A DNA stretch of 64,000 nucleotides, taken from positions 69,900-133,899 of the forward strand of contig NZ_LMNF01000001.1 of NCBI RefSeq assembly GCF_001422485.1, read 5' to 3'. The notes beneath the pieces were generated by a model. That model was not told the DNA's origin. It saw only the letters and a program-made list of their open reading frames with translations, and made no database searches. This stretch comes from Agreia sp. Leaf283. Lineage in GTDB: Bacteria; Actinomycetota; Actinomycetes; Actinomycetales; Microbacteriaceae. This document shows, one piece after another, positions 24,963 to 33,829 of the stretch. The first letter of the stretch is position 1. Every line of letters starts with the position of its first letter. The position numbers were made by a program, and so were the translations under genes.

Positions 24963-26072
24963 GTGAGCGACAACAGCACCTCCACCGAGAAACCGGCCAC
25001 CGGCATCCCTGCACTCGTGCAGAAGGTCATGAAGCTGAAGCCCGTGCGGGTGTTCCAGCACTACGCCTCGAACGGCGGGCCGCTGATGGCCGCGGGCATG
25101 TCGTATCAGGCCCTCTTCGCCGTGTTCGCCGCGCTCTGGGCGGGATTCTCGATCGCGGGACTCGTCCTGGCGTCGAACCGCCCCCTTCTCGAGGAGCTGA
25201 TCTCGGTGATCAGCAGCGCCGTGCCCGGCCTCATCGGAGACGGCGGCGCCGTCGACGCAGACGCCCTGCTCAACACTCCCGCGCTCAGCTGGTCGAGTGC
25301 CATCGCCCTGGTCGGACTCGTCTTCACGGCCCTCGGCTGGCTCGCGTCTGCGCGAGACGCCATCCGGCGCATCTTCTCGGTCGGCCCCGACACCACCTTC
25401 TTCCTTCTGCTCAAGCTGAAGGATGCCGGGCTCGCGCTCGGTTTCGGCATCGTGCTGGTGGTGTCGGCCGGCATCAGCATCGGCAGCACGACCCTCATCG
25501 GTCTGGCGTTCGATCTGTTCGGCATCGACAACACGTCCGGCTTCGCCGTAGTCGTGGCCCGCATCGTGGGCCTGCTGATCGCGTTCGCCCTGGACGCGCT
25601 CGTGCTGCTGGTCTTCTATCGAGTGCTGACGGGCATCCGGATCCCCTTCCGCCGCGTGATCAGCGGAGCACTCATCGGGGCGGCGGCCCTGGGCGTGCTG
25701 AAGGCGCTCGGAGGTCTGCTGCTGGGAGGAGCGAGCAACAACCCGCTCATCGCCTCGTTCGCCGTGATCGCCGGTCTGCTGATCTTCTTCAACCTGATCT
25801 GCCAGGTGATCCTGATCACCGCCGCCTGGATCTCGGTCGGGGTCGACGATGTCGGCCTCGACGTTCGCGGTCTCTCGCCCGAACAGCTCGAGGCGGAGGC
25901 GGAGCTGAAGCACGCCGAGGCCCGCGTGGTGGTGGCCGCCGCCGAGCGGCAGCGCCTCGAGGACGAGCTCCGCGACGCCCGCGGACTGCGACGCCGTGGC
26001 CTCTCGCGCAAGCTCAAGGCGGCGGTGCGCGAGGAGTCGAGACTGAAGGACGAGACCCCGACACCTCGCTAA
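24963..26072 (+). CDS. YihY/BrkB family inner membrane protein
   Basis: A 369-residue protein with about six membrane segments between residues 40 and 280 and the family N-terminal pattern RVFQHYASNGGPLMAAGMSY. The last 70 residues form a charged, helical tail rich in Glu, Ala and Arg, likely a coiled coil in the cytoplasm. YihY/BrkB proteins are widespread and no transport reaction is firmly established for them. GTG at 24963 follows a GGGTAGG site. It is co-directional with, and ends nine bases before, the exonuclease III gene. Confidence 0.88.
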   Translation: MSDNSTSTEKPATGIPALVQKVMKLKPVRVFQHYASNGGPLMAAGMSYQALFAVFAALWAGFSIAGLVLASNRPLLEELISVISSAVPGLIGDGGAVDADALLNTPALSWSSAIALVGLVFTALGWLASARDAIRRIFSVGPDTTFFLLLKLKDAGLALGFGIVLVVSAGISIGSTTLIGLAFDLFGIDNTSGFAVVVARIVGLLIAFALDALVLLVFYRVLTGIRIPFRRVISGALIGAAALGVLKALGGLLLGGASNNPLIASFAVIAGLLIFFNLICQVILITAAWISVGVDDVGLDVRGLSPEQLEAEAELKHAEARVVVAAAERQRLEDELRDARGLRRRGLSRKLKAAVREESRLKDETPTPR

Positions 26073-26081
26073 ACTATTCGG

Positions 26082-26930
26082 ATGTCCTCGTCGAACTCTG
26101 GCACCCCTCTCCGCATCGCATCCGTCAACGTCAATGGCGTGCGCGCCGCATTCCGCAATGGCATGGGCGCGTGGCTCGACGAGCGGGAGGTCGACATCCT
26201 CGCCCTGCAAGAGGTGCGGGCGGCCACGAGCGACCTCGAGAACCTGCTCGGCGACGAGTGGGACATCCTGCACGACGCCGCGACGGCCAAGGGGCGGGCC
26301 GGTGTCGCTTTGGCGAGCCGCAACAAGGCATCCATTCACCGTGTTGCGCTCGGCGCCGATGACTTCGACAGCGCCGGACGCTGGCTCGAGGCCGACTACG
26401 AGGTGGGCGACAAGGTCGTGACCGTCGTGTCGACCTACGTGCACTCCGGCGAGGCCGGAACGCCGAAGCAGGTCGAGAAGTACAAGTTCCTCGACGCGAT
26501 GGTCGAGAGGCTGCCTCTGCTGAAGGAGCACAACCCGCTCGCCGTCGTCGTGGGCGACCTGAACGTCGGCCACCGCACCCTCGACATCAAGAACTGGAAG
26601 GGCAATGTGAAGCGCGCCGGCTTCCTGCCCGAGGAGCGCGCGTACTTCGATCGCTTCCTCGGCGCCGAGGGCGACCCCGACTACAACGCGGGCGCGGGCT
26701 TCGGCTTCGTCGACATCGGCCGGCGCGCCGCCGGAGAGGTCGAGGGTCCCTACACGTGGTGGTCGGCCCGCGGCCAGGCGTTCGACAACAACACGGGTTG
26801 GCGCATCGACTACCAGCTCGCCACGCCCGACCTGGCGGCCACGGTCACGAACTATTCGGTCGACCGCGCCGCAAGCTACGCCGAGCGCTGGAGCGATCAC
26901 GCTCCGGTGGTCGTCGACTACGCACTCTAA
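26082..26930 (+). CDS. xth: Exodeoxyribonuclease III
   Basis: AP endonuclease and 3'-5' exonuclease of base-excision repair; 282 residues. The endonuclease/exonuclease/phosphatase fold is shown by SVNVNGVRAA (metal Asn), LALQEVR (metal Glu), GDLNVGH, WWSARGQAF with GWRIDYQL, and the catalytic SDHAPVVVDY at the C-terminus. All residues of the magnesium site are present. It shares direction with the YihY gene and is followed by a repeat cluster and trpS. Confidence 0.94.
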   Translation: MSSSNSGTPLRIASVNVNGVRAAFRNGMGAWLDEREVDILALQEVRAATSDLENLLGDEWDILHDAATAKGRAGVALASRNKASIHRVALGADDFDSAGRWLEADYEVGDKVVTVVSTYVHSGEAGTPKQVEKYKFLDAMVERLPLLKEHNPLAVVVGDLNVGHRTLDIKNWKGNVKRAGFLPEERAYFDRFLGAEGDPDYNAGAGFGFVDIGRRAAGEVEGPYTWWSARGQAFDNNTGWRIDYQLATPDLAATVTNYSVDRAASYAERWSDHAPVVVDYAL

Positions 26931-26938
26931 CTCCCCCT

Positions 26939-26979
26939 CCCTTCGACAGGCTCAGGGAACGACACCAACTCAGGGAACG
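26939..26979. repeat. 23-bp repeat unit plus truncated copy
   Basis: One full unit at 26939-26961 and a truncated CTCAGGGAACG at 26969-26979, filling the gap between the exonuclease III gene and trpS. The truncated piece ends nine bases before the trpS start, so it occupies the position of the ribosome binding site, and no normal Shine-Dalgarno sequence is seen there. Confidence 0.85.
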
Positions 26980-26987
26980 ACATACCC

Positions 26988-27998
26988 ATGACTGCCAAAC
27001 CACGCCTTCTCTCCGGCATGCAGCCCTCGGCCGCATCGCTTCACCTCGGCAACTACATCGGCGCGCTGATGAGCTGGAAAGCCCTGCAGGAGACCCACGA
27101 CGCGTTCTTCTTCATCGCAGACCTGCACGCCATCACGGTTCCTCAAGACCCGGCGACTCTGCGCGAGAACACCCGTCTCACCGCCGCCCAATACATCGCC
27201 GCCGGCATCGATCCGGCGAAGTCGACCCTCTTCGTGCAGTCGCAGGTTCCGGCGCACGCCCAGCTGGCGTGGGTGCTCAACACCCTCACCGGTTTCGGCG
27301 AGGCGAGCCGCATGACCCAGTTCAAGGACAAGGCGGCCAAGCAGGGCTCCGATGCGGCGTCGGTCGGACTGTTCACGTATCCGATCCTGCAGGCCGGCGA
27401 CATCCTGCTGTACCAGGCCGCCGAGGTTCCGGTCGGAGAGGACCAGCGACAGCACATCGAACTGACCCGTGACCTCGCGACCCGCTTCAACGCGCGCTTC
27501 GGCGAGACCTTCCGCATCCCCGAGCCCTACATCCTCAAGGAGACGGCCAAGATCTTCGACCTGCAGAACCCGCAGTCGAAGATGTCGAAGTCCTCGGAGT
27601 CGCCGGCCGGCATCGTGTGGCTGCTCGACGACGCCAAGACCACGGCGAAGAAGATCATGCGGGCCGTGACGGATGCCGATGGCCGGGTCGTGTACGACCG
27701 CGAGGCCAAGCCCGGGGTCGCCAACCTGCTCACCATCTTCTCGGTGCTCGGCGACGTGCCCATCTCGTCGCTCGAGGAGGACTTCGCGGGACGCGGATAC
27801 GGAGACCTGAAGAAGGCTCTGGTCGAGGTGGTCGAATCGACCCTCGGTCCGGTTCGCGAGCGCACCCTCGAGCTGCTGGCAGACCCGGCAGAGCTCGACC
27901 GCATCCTTGCCGCGAATGCCGACCGCGCGAACGAGGTGGCAGCGGCCACCCTCGCCGACGTCTACGAGAAGGTCGGCTTCCTGCCGCGCTCCAGTTGA
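26988..27998 (+). CDS. trpS: Tryptophanyl-tRNA synthetase
   Basis: Charges tRNA-Trp with tryptophan; 336 residues, the normal length for the compact bacterial class Ic enzyme. The ATP-binding motifs are clear: HLGNYIGA (HIGH-type, about residues 18-25) and KMSKS near residue 200. [18 protein letters not shown] and [14 protein letters not shown] are characteristic of TrpRS. The region before the start is occupied by the repeat fragment, so translation initiation may be unusual. It converges on the FUSC gene, with a shared hairpin between them. Confidence 0.96.
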   Translation: MTAKPRLLSGMQPSAASLHLGNYIGALMSWKALQETHDAFFFIADLHAITVPQDPATLRENTRLTAAQYIAAGIDPAKSTLFVQSQVPAHAQLAWVLNTLTGFGEASRMTQFKDKAAKQGSDAASVGLFTYPILQAGDILLYQAAEVPVGEDQRQHIELTRDLATRFNARFGETFRIPEPYILKETAKIFDLQNPQSKMSKSSESPAGIVWLLDDAKTTAKKIMRAVTDADGRVVYDREAKPGVANLLTIFSVLGDVPISSLEEDFAGRGYGDLKKALVEVVESTLGPVRERTLELLADPAELDRILAANADRANEVAAATLADVYEKVGFLPRSS

Positions 27999-28005
27999 AC
28001 CGTGA

Positions 28006-28034
28006 GGCGGAGCGTCAGGGTCTGACGCTCCGCC
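28006..28034. terminator. Bidirectional hairpin terminator between trpS and the FUSC gene
   Basis: Perfect 13-base arms (GGCGGAGCGTCAG and CTGACGCTCCGCC) with a 3-base loop, starting eight bases after the trpS stop. The stop codon and last codons of the convergent FUSC gene lie inside the stem, so for that gene the hairpin is partly coding. Confidence 0.88.
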
Positions 28035-29145
28035 CCGCCTCCACGATCACCTCGTGAACGCGGCGCAGGTCTTCGATGAGCGAGCCGATCAGAATCCAGT
28101 GGGTCGGGCTCGGAGTGATTACCCGGAGCGGCGCTGTCAGGGCGGGCACCTCGCTCGTGAGCGGCTCGGGCTCGTCGCCGTCGAGGTCCGAGTCCTGCAT
28201 CACCAGGCGCAGGTCGTGGGCCGCCCGGGTCATCTCGTCGGCCAGCCCCGTGACGGTGCTCTCGGTGTGCAGTGACTCGTCGTAGTTGTCGGCGAGACCT
28301 CTGACCATGCCGGGCACCCGGCCGACGATCACCCCGAGCATGGCGAGCAGGTCGTCGTCGAGTTCGAGAGCCTCGGAGTTCGTGCGGCGTCGCGGGTTGA
28401 AACGCAGGCTCTCCTCCGCACTCGTGACCGCCGCGCGGGCCTTCGCGAGCATCGGCGCGAGCAGGCGCACCTCGACGAGGGCCTGATTGCGCTGCGCGGC
28501 GGTCGACGGCTCGACGAGCAGCTGTGCGAGGCCGTCGAGGCACGCGGCGGTCTCCTTGCCGAGCGCGGCCACCGCGTCGTGGGCGGGCTGGAGTCTGACG
28601 GGCGGCACGACGACGAGGTTCACGGCCACGGCGACCAGCGCGCCCAGAGCCGTCTCGATGATGCGTCCGCCCGCGTAGCCCGGGGTCTGCGCTCCGATCG
28701 TGAGCACGAGCATGGCGCTGATGGGCAGCTGAACGGTGGTCGACTGACTCAGTCGCAGCGCCCAGCCCGTGAGCAGCGCGAGCACGATCGAGAGCAGCAC
28801 GATCCAGGTCGACTGTCCGAACACCAGCCCGACCAGGTAGGCGATCACGACTCCGACGATGACGCCGACGGTGCGCTCCAACGCCTTGGCGAACGACTGG
28901 TTCACACTGGGCTGCACCACGATGATCGCGGCGATGGCCCCGAAGACCGGCAGCTGAGCGGGCAGGATCGCGAGGCACACGATCCACGCGAGGGATGCCG
29001 CGACACCCGTCTTCACGATCTGGAGCAGCGGCGCCCTGTCGTCGGACTGCAGCACTCGGGCGTAGCGCGCAGGGGCCAGCCCCGCCTCGACCATCCGCCT
29101 GGCGAACGCGCCCCGTCTGGGGCTCTCGGCAGGGGGACGGGTCAC
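28015..29145 (-). CDS. FUSC family (aromatic acid exporter-like) membrane protein
   Basis: A 376-residue protein with six membrane segments packed between about residues 45 and 190, followed by a long helical cytoplasmic domain. The pattern FGAIAAIIVVQPSVNQSFAKALERTVGVIVG matches the FUSC/ArAE half-module, in which efflux of aromatic acids or related compounds is known for some members. GTG at 29145 is the start. Its 3' end forms part of the terminator hairpin shared with trpS. It ends a minus-strand run that starts at the SDR gene (31763); the substrate is unknown. Confidence 0.85.
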   Translation of the reverse strand: MTRPPAESPRRGAFARRMVEAGLAPARYARVLQSDDRAPLLQIVKTGVAASLAWIVCLAILPAQLPVFGAIAAIIVVQPSVNQSFAKALERTVGVIVGVVIAYLVGLVFGQSTWIVLLSIVLALLTGWALRLSQSTTVQLPISAMLVLTIGAQTPGYAGGRIIETALGALVAVAVNLVVVPPVRLQPAHDAVAALGKETAACLDGLAQLLVEPSTAAQRNQALVEVRLLAPMLAKARAAVTSAEESLRFNPRRRTNSEALELDDDLLAMLGVIVGRVPGMVRGLADNYDESLHTESTVTGLADEMTRAAHDLRLVMQDSDLDGDEPEPLTSEVPALTAPLRVITPSPTHWILIGSLIEDLRRVHEVIVEAGRSVRP

Positions 29146-29154
29146 GCCCCCAGC

Positions 29155-30987
29155 CTATTCCTCGGCCAGGCGGTCGTTTCCGGCACCGGCTCCCGGGCGC
29201 AGCTCGATGCGCGTGACCTGGCCGGGACCGAGCTGCACGGGAATCGCCTCGCCCGGCACGCTCACCGCACGTCGCGCGGCGCTCAGGTTGCCGACGATCA
29301 GCACCATTCGGCCTCCGGCCTTCGGCGCGGCAGCGATCACGGCGAGCCCCGGCGCGCTCGCCTCGATCAGGGACGCGCCCTCGAGCTGCGACAGCCAGGT
29401 GAGCGCCTGGACAGCTTGCGGATGGCTCGCCGCACGCCGGCCCCACTCCTCGACGAAGCAGAGGGTTAGCACCGTGGGGGCCGCTAAGGCCGCAACGCTC
29501 GCCACGAGCCACGCGGCAAGCGATGCCGAGCCCGTCCGTGGATCGCTCGCACCCTCCACCAGCGCAGCGCCGTAGCCTGCCTCGAGGTCGGAGCCGGGAG
29601 CCTGCGGCGCGGGCGTGGTCGCTACCGCATTGAAGCGGGCCCCGAGGGTGATCGGTCCGATGTGCAGGGGTCGGCCGTCAGCGAGCCGCCGAGCCGCCCC
29701 CACCACCTGCCGCTGCATGGCCACCGACTCGACGAGCTGGTGGCCGGACGTGTCGTGCATGAACGGCGTGATGCTGAACGCGATCGGTCCCCGCCACGAA
29801 TCGAGGCGATCGATGCCGCGGTTCAGCTCGGTGAAGTGGGCGCGGGTTCCCGCAACGACCTGGACGTCGAGACCACGGGCGTCAAGTGCCGCCACGAGGG
29901 CACGCGACGTGTCGGTGTCGGCCAGGTGTCCCGCTCCCCCGAACAGCCCTATGCGCGCGAAGCGGCCCGATGGATGCGCCGCGAGGGCGTCGAGGACGGG
30001 CTCGGCCGCGCCGACACCGGCGGCGATGAGCCTCACATCGAGCTGTCGATCGCCCGCGTCGCGAATGGCCCGTTCGAAGGCCGCTCCCCAGTTCGGCGTG
30101 GCCGGGTCGAGCTCGACCAGCAGCTCTCGCGCCCATGGGGCCTGCGGCCCTTTCTCGTCCCCCCCGGGCGCCGTCGAGGCCATGGTCGTGAGCCGGGGAA
30201 TCGTCGTGCCCGGCAGGCGCGCGATCAGGGTGAGCGGCACGGTGTCGGCGATGTCGTCGATCTCGTGGTCAGCCGCACCGTTCCATCCTGCCGGTGCAGG
30301 CGAGCAGGAGAGCGTGAGCGACTGCTCGATCACGTCGCCGGCACGAACTTCGACCGGGAAGGGCATCGACAGCGGGGTGGAGTACGTCTTGTACGAGGCG
30401 TCGGTCCAGTTGCGCTGGTCCTCCATCTCGAACACGTCGCCGCTCAGCTCGAGGCGGCATCCCACGGGGTCGCCGGCGCCCCCTCCCGTCCACGAAAGGG
30501 CCCGGATGTCGAGGGCCGGCTGGTGGGGAGAGATCTCGATCGGAAATGCCGTGTTCGTCGACCCGCTGTCGGGATGCTCCACCGTCAGTTCCCGGCCGGC
30601 GAGCTCGGGCGAGTGCAGAACGATCAGGCCGAGCCTGTTGCGCATCAAGTCGGACGCGGCCTCGGCACGCACGGCCACGGTGAGGGTCTCGTCGCTCGTT
30701 TCCACCGTGAGGCGCCAGCGCACGAGAGCGTCGCCCTGCTCCGCGCTTCCGTGGAGTAGGAGCCGCCCGCCCCCTTCGGAGCCCTCGATACGTTCGACGC
30801 TCGAGCGCAGGGTTCTCCAGTCGCGGTCTCGCACGACGACGCGCACGCTGCGCAGCACCGGCCTGCCCGCGTGTCGGATGTCGTCGAGCTCGCCAGCGCG
30901 GAGCTCGACCTGCCAGGGACCGCGCCGAATACGAGTCGTCGTCAGCTCGTCGGCGCGGAGCAGATCGGCTGGAGGAGAGGTGAGCAT
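29155..30987 (-). CDS. Putative D-apionate lactonase-like protein
   Basis: A 610-residue soluble protein without a signal peptide. The N-terminal third is beta-rich with FEMEDQRNWTDASYKTYSTP, a segment I recognise from D-apionate lactonase (ApnL) and relatives. The middle (about 285-470) looks like a TIM barrel with repeated alternating strands and FSITPFMHDTSG. The C-terminal part (475-610) is barrel end plus beta-sandwich with a Gly/Ala-rich tail. ApnL hydrolyses apionolactone in the breakdown of the plant sugar apiose. The adjacent SDR gene 23 bases upstream fits a sugar-acid pathway. Assignment is from remembered motif similarity and could be a related glycoside-active family. Confidence 0.55.
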   Translation of the reverse strand: MLTSPPADLLRADELTTTRIRRGPWQVELRAGELDDIRHAGRPVLRSVRVVVRDRDWRTLRSSVERIEGSEGGGRLLLHGSAEQGDALVRWRLTVETSDETLTVAVRAEAASDLMRNRLGLIVLHSPELAGRELTVEHPDSGSTNTAFPIEISPHQPALDIRALSWTGGGAGDPVGCRLELSGDVFEMEDQRNWTDASYKTYSTPLSMPFPVEVRAGDVIEQSLTLSCSPAPAGWNGAADHEIDDIADTVPLTLIARLPGTTIPRLTTMASTAPGGDEKGPQAPWARELLVELDPATPNWGAAFERAIRDAGDRQLDVRLIAAGVGAAEPVLDALAAHPSGRFARIGLFGGAGHLADTDTSRALVAALDARGLDVQVVAGTRAHFTELNRGIDRLDSWRGPIAFSITPFMHDTSGHQLVESVAMQRQVVGAARRLADGRPLHIGPITLGARFNAVATTPAPQAPGSDLEAGYGAALVEGASDPRTGSASLAAWLVASVAALAAPTVLTLCFVEEWGRRAASHPQAVQALTWLSQLEGASLIEASAPGLAVIAAAPKAGGRMVLIVGNLSAARRAVSVPGEAIPVQLGPGQVTRIELRPGAGAGNDRLAEE

Positions 30988-31010
30988 GGTCGACCGCGGA
31001 GCTTGAGCGG

Positions 31011-31763
31011 CTAGAGCGTCGTCATTCCGCCGTCGACGCGGAAGAGCGCGCCCGTGGCGAAGCTGGACTCGTCGCTGGCGAGGTAGATCATGATGCCCTC
31101 GACGTCGGATGCCGTGCCGGCACGACCGAGAGGAATGCGGGACACGATCGCGGCCCTGGCCGCCTCATCGCCCGAGATGGCTGTGACGAGCGGTGTCTCG
31201 GTATATCCCGGCACGACCGTGTTGACCCGGATGCCGTCGGCCGCGTAGGCCGCCGCGACGGTACGACCGAGGCCGTGGATACCCGCCTTCGACGAGCTGT
31301 AGGCGGTGAAGTCCTGGCCCTCGCCGTTGAGTCCGGTCGGACTGCCGGTGAGGATGATCGATCCACCGCGGCCGAGCATCGATCGCACCGCGTGCTTGAC
31401 GGTGAGGAAGGTGCCCGTGAGGTTGATGTCGATCGTGCGCTTCCACACGTCGAGGTCGAGGTCGGCGATCTTCGCGTCGTGACCGAAGAGCTGTACGCCC
31501 GCGTTCGCGACGACGACGTCGGGTGCCGAACCCGAGGCATCCAGATCGGCGAACGCTGCGGCGACGCTCGCCTCGTCTGAGATGTCGAGCTCGACGGCAA
31601 TGGCCGTGGGCCAGGCCGACGCGGCCGACTGGGCCGCAGCGAGGTCGCGGTCGGAGAAAACGACCTTTGCGCCCTCGCGCGCGAAGCTCTCGGCCACACT
31701 CCGGCCGATCCCCGATCCGGCACCCGTGACGAGTGCGATCTTTTCCTCAAGCCGTGCGGTCAT
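31011..31763 (-). CDS. SDR family NAD(P)-dependent oxidoreductase
   Basis: A 250-residue classical short-chain dehydrogenase. Cofactor motif TGAGSGIG (about 12-19), NAG structural motif (VVANAGVQLF), catalytic Ser in LTGSPTG and the YSSSK pair. The acidic SDRDL after the second strand (Asp at its end) favours NAD. I chose ATG at 31763 because AGGAG lies nine bases upstream; two earlier in-frame ATGs overlap that site. It heads a two-gene unit with the apionate-lactonase-like gene, so oxidation of a sugar or sugar alcohol is likely. The 182 bases to the next gene hold nothing clear. Confidence 0.88.
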   Translation of the reverse strand: MTARLEEKIALVTGAGSGIGRSVAESFAREGAKVVFSDRDLAAAQSAASAWPTAIAVELDISDEASVAAAFADLDASGSAPDVVVANAGVQLFGHDAKIADLDLDVWKRTIDINLTGTFLTVKHAVRSMLGRGGSIILTGSPTGLNGEGQDFTAYSSSKAGIHGLGRTVAAAYAADGIRVNTVVPGYTETPLVTAISGDEAARAAIVSRIPLGRAGTASDVEGIMIYLASDESSFATGALFRVDGGMTTL

Positions 31764-31945
31764 CGTTGCCATCTCCTGTGAAAGCATGTGCGGTCGAACG
31801 GCCCCACCCTACACGGAATTGGTCAACCGGTGTGCCACCGTTACAAAGCGTGATCTTTCGCGCGAGTATGAAAGCTCGCGTGCGGACGCGAACGATGGCG
31901 CGCGGACGCGATCGCTCGCGCGCGGGCCGTGCGGATGAACCAGAC

Positions 31946-32476
31946 TCAGGAGGTCGGGGTGGCCCTGTCGGCCGCGACCGTCACGGGAGCCGTGACCGTG
32001 ACCGTCTCGAGCGAACGGTTGGCGTTGAATACCCAGAAGCGATAGAGCACGAAGCGGAAGGCGGCGCCGAGCACGAGACCGATCATGTTGCCCGACAGGT
32101 TGTCGGCGAACACGCTGCGGAACCCGAGTACGTAGTGCGAGAACCAGAGGCACCCCAGGCCGATCATCATGCCCACGACGCTGACCGCGAAGAACTCGAC
32201 GCTCTCGCGCAGGATGCGTGTCTGCCGCTTCGACCGGAAGGTCCAGTAGCGGTTGCCGAGCCAGTTCACGACGATCGCGAGCAACGTCGAGACGAGCATG
32301 GCGAGGATCGGACCGCTGTGCACCTCTGTAGGCGAGAAGACGGTGGAGCGGAGGAGGTTGAATACCGAGACCTGAACGACGAAGCCGACACCGCCGACCA
32401 TGCCGAACTGAACGAGCTCGCGCACGATTCGACGATAGCGGGATGGCACGAGGCCGAGCGGGTCGATCGATGCCAT
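31946..32476 (-). CDS. GtrA family membrane protein
   Basis: A 176-residue protein with four membrane segments (about 22-42, 55-78, 97-118 and 130-150). The family pattern is visible in VQFGMVGGVGFVVQVSVFNLL and WLGNRYWTFRS, ending FRFVLYRFWVF. GtrA proteins are thought to help flip or present polyprenyl-phosphate-linked sugars. The divergent neighbour at 32754 is a polyprenol-phosphate-mannose synthase, a functional match: one makes the lipid-linked mannose, the other could move it across the membrane. Confidence 0.88.
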   Translation of the reverse strand: MASIDPLGLVPSRYRRIVRELVQFGMVGGVGFVVQVSVFNLLRSTVFSPTEVHSGPILAMLVSTLLAIVVNWLGNRYWTFRSKRQTRILRESVEFFAVSVVGMMIGLGCLWFSHYVLGFRSVFADNLSGNMIGLVLGAAFRFVLYRFWVFNANRSLETVTVTAPVTVAADRATPTS

Positions 32477-32753
32477 GGATGTTCCAAACGCGAAGTGAAG
32501 GTGGGGCGGATCAACGGCGCTGTCGAACTCTTCGAGGCTAGCAATTACCCCGCCGGCGTTACTGTGAGGGAGCTAAGGCTTGCCTTGACGTTCACACAGA
32601 ATCAACCTCCGAGCCATCTAATCTCCCCGTCGCTCCGAAACACTCGACAGACCACCAGCGAACACCCAGCGATCCGGGCGGTGGCGCCATCTAGAGTGAC
32701 GACTGCTCCAGTCGAGATCGGCTGCCGTATCGTTCTCGTGAGAGAGGCACCCC

Positions 32754-33527
32754 ATGTCATCCACCCTCGTCGTCATTCCGACGTACAACGAGTTGCACGC
32801 ACTGTCCGACGCGGTCGAGCGCACCCTGCGCGCCGTGCCGACCACACGCATCCTCGTCGTCGACGACAACAGCCCCGACGGCACCGGTCGTCTCGCCGAT
32901 GAGATCGCCGCCCGCGACGACCGGGTGAGCGTGATGCATCGCACGGAGAAGAACGGGCTGGGAGCCGCGTACATCGCCGGATTCCGGTGGGCAGAGGATC
33001 ACGATGTCGACTTCATCATCGAGATGGATGCCGACGGCTCGCACCAGCCCGAGGAGCTGCCGCTCATGATCGCGCAGCTCGAGGGCGGCGCCGACCTCTC
33101 CATCGGCGCCCGGTGGATCGCCGGAGGCAAGACCCGCAACTGGCCCCTGTACCGCCGCCTCATCTCCCGCGGAGGAACGGCGTACGCGCGCATCCTGCTG
33201 CGCTCGAAACTGCACGACATCACCTCGGGCTTCCGCGGCTTCCGCATCGACACGCTCCGGCAGATCGACCTCGGAAGCGTCGCCAGCCAGGGCTACTGCT
33301 TCCAGATCGAGATGGCCTGGCTCGTCGAGAAGACCGGGGGCGACGTGCGCGAGTTCCCCATCACCTTCGTCGAACGGGTCGAGGGCAGCTCCAAGATGAG
33401 CTCGGCGATCGTGGTCGAGGCACTGCTCAAGGTCACCACCTGGGGACTCACCGATCGCTTCGGCTCGTCACGCGGCGACATGGAATATTCGCGGCGCCCC
33501 GGCGTTGGGGGTATAAGTAGTAAGTGA
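32754..33527 (+). CDS. Polyprenol monophosphomannose synthase
   Basis: A 257-residue GT2 enzyme that transfers mannose from GDP-mannose to polyprenyl phosphate. Seen: PTYNELHALSDAVERTL at the N-terminus, VVDDNSPDGTG and the metal-binding EMDADGSHQPEELP (DXD). There is no C-terminal membrane domain, as in DPM1-type soluble catalytic subunits. It pairs with the divergent GtrA gene and with manC for GDP-mannose supply. The 277-base region upstream contains an AAGGC/GCCTT palindrome at 32575-32586 but no clear promoter. Confidence 0.92.
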   Translation: MSSTLVVIPTYNELHALSDAVERTLRAVPTTRILVVDDNSPDGTGRLADEIAARDDRVSVMHRTEKNGLGAAYIAGFRWAEDHDVDFIIEMDADGSHQPEELPLMIAQLEGGADLSIGARWIAGGKTRNWPLYRRLISRGGTAYARILLRSKLHDITSGFRGFRIDTLRQIDLGSVASQGYCFQIEMAWLVEKTGGDVREFPITFVERVEGSSKMSSAIVVEALLKVTTWGLTDRFGSSRGDMEYSRRPGVGGISSK

Positions 33528-33562
33528 CCTTCCTGCGAAGGCAGGTCGCGTAACAAGCACTA

Positions 33563-33732
33563 CGTGCTCCGGGGTCGGTGGAATTCCGAACCGGCGGTGA
33601 TAGTCCGCGAGCCGCAGTCGACGCGCTCTCCTCTGGGGGAGCGAACACTCTGCGGTTGACCTGGTGGAACTCCAGGACCGACGGTAACGAGGCGAGCTGG
33701 TGGCCTCCAAAGTCCGGATGAGAGGATGCACG
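33563..33732 (+). promoter_or_regulatory. FMN riboswitch (RFN element)
   Basis: The conserved RFN blocks are all present in order: GGGGTCGGTGGAATTCCG, ACCGGCGGTGATAGTCCGCG, then CAGGACCGACGGTAA and AGTCCGGATGAGAG. The closing P1 stem pairs CGTGC (33563-33567) with GCACG (33728-33732). A variable arm of about 40 bases lies between the second and third blocks. It sits 98 bases upstream of ribD, so bound FMN should repress the riboflavin operon. Confidence 0.95.
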
Positions 33733-33829
33733 CGCCACCCGAACGATCGCGCACGCGCGACTTTGTCGGGCGGCGAACTCGTCGATCACGCGACGGGGCC
33801 CCGGAATGCGTCGACCAGACGGAGACCGG

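Noticed and set aside
24417-26900. An 827-codon antisense frame across sdhB, the YihY gene and the exonuclease III gene
   Set aside because: It spans three well-supported plus-strand genes and shows only low-complexity composition.
31764-31945. Reiterated GCGGACGCGA segments as a regulatory or RNA element
   Set aside because: Two imperfect copies in very GC-rich sequence, with no stable fold or gene context to support a function.
32575-32586. AAGGCTTGCCTT as an iron-repressor site before the mannose synthase gene
   Set aside because: The palindrome is short and matches the DtxR consensus poorly once aligned on its centre.
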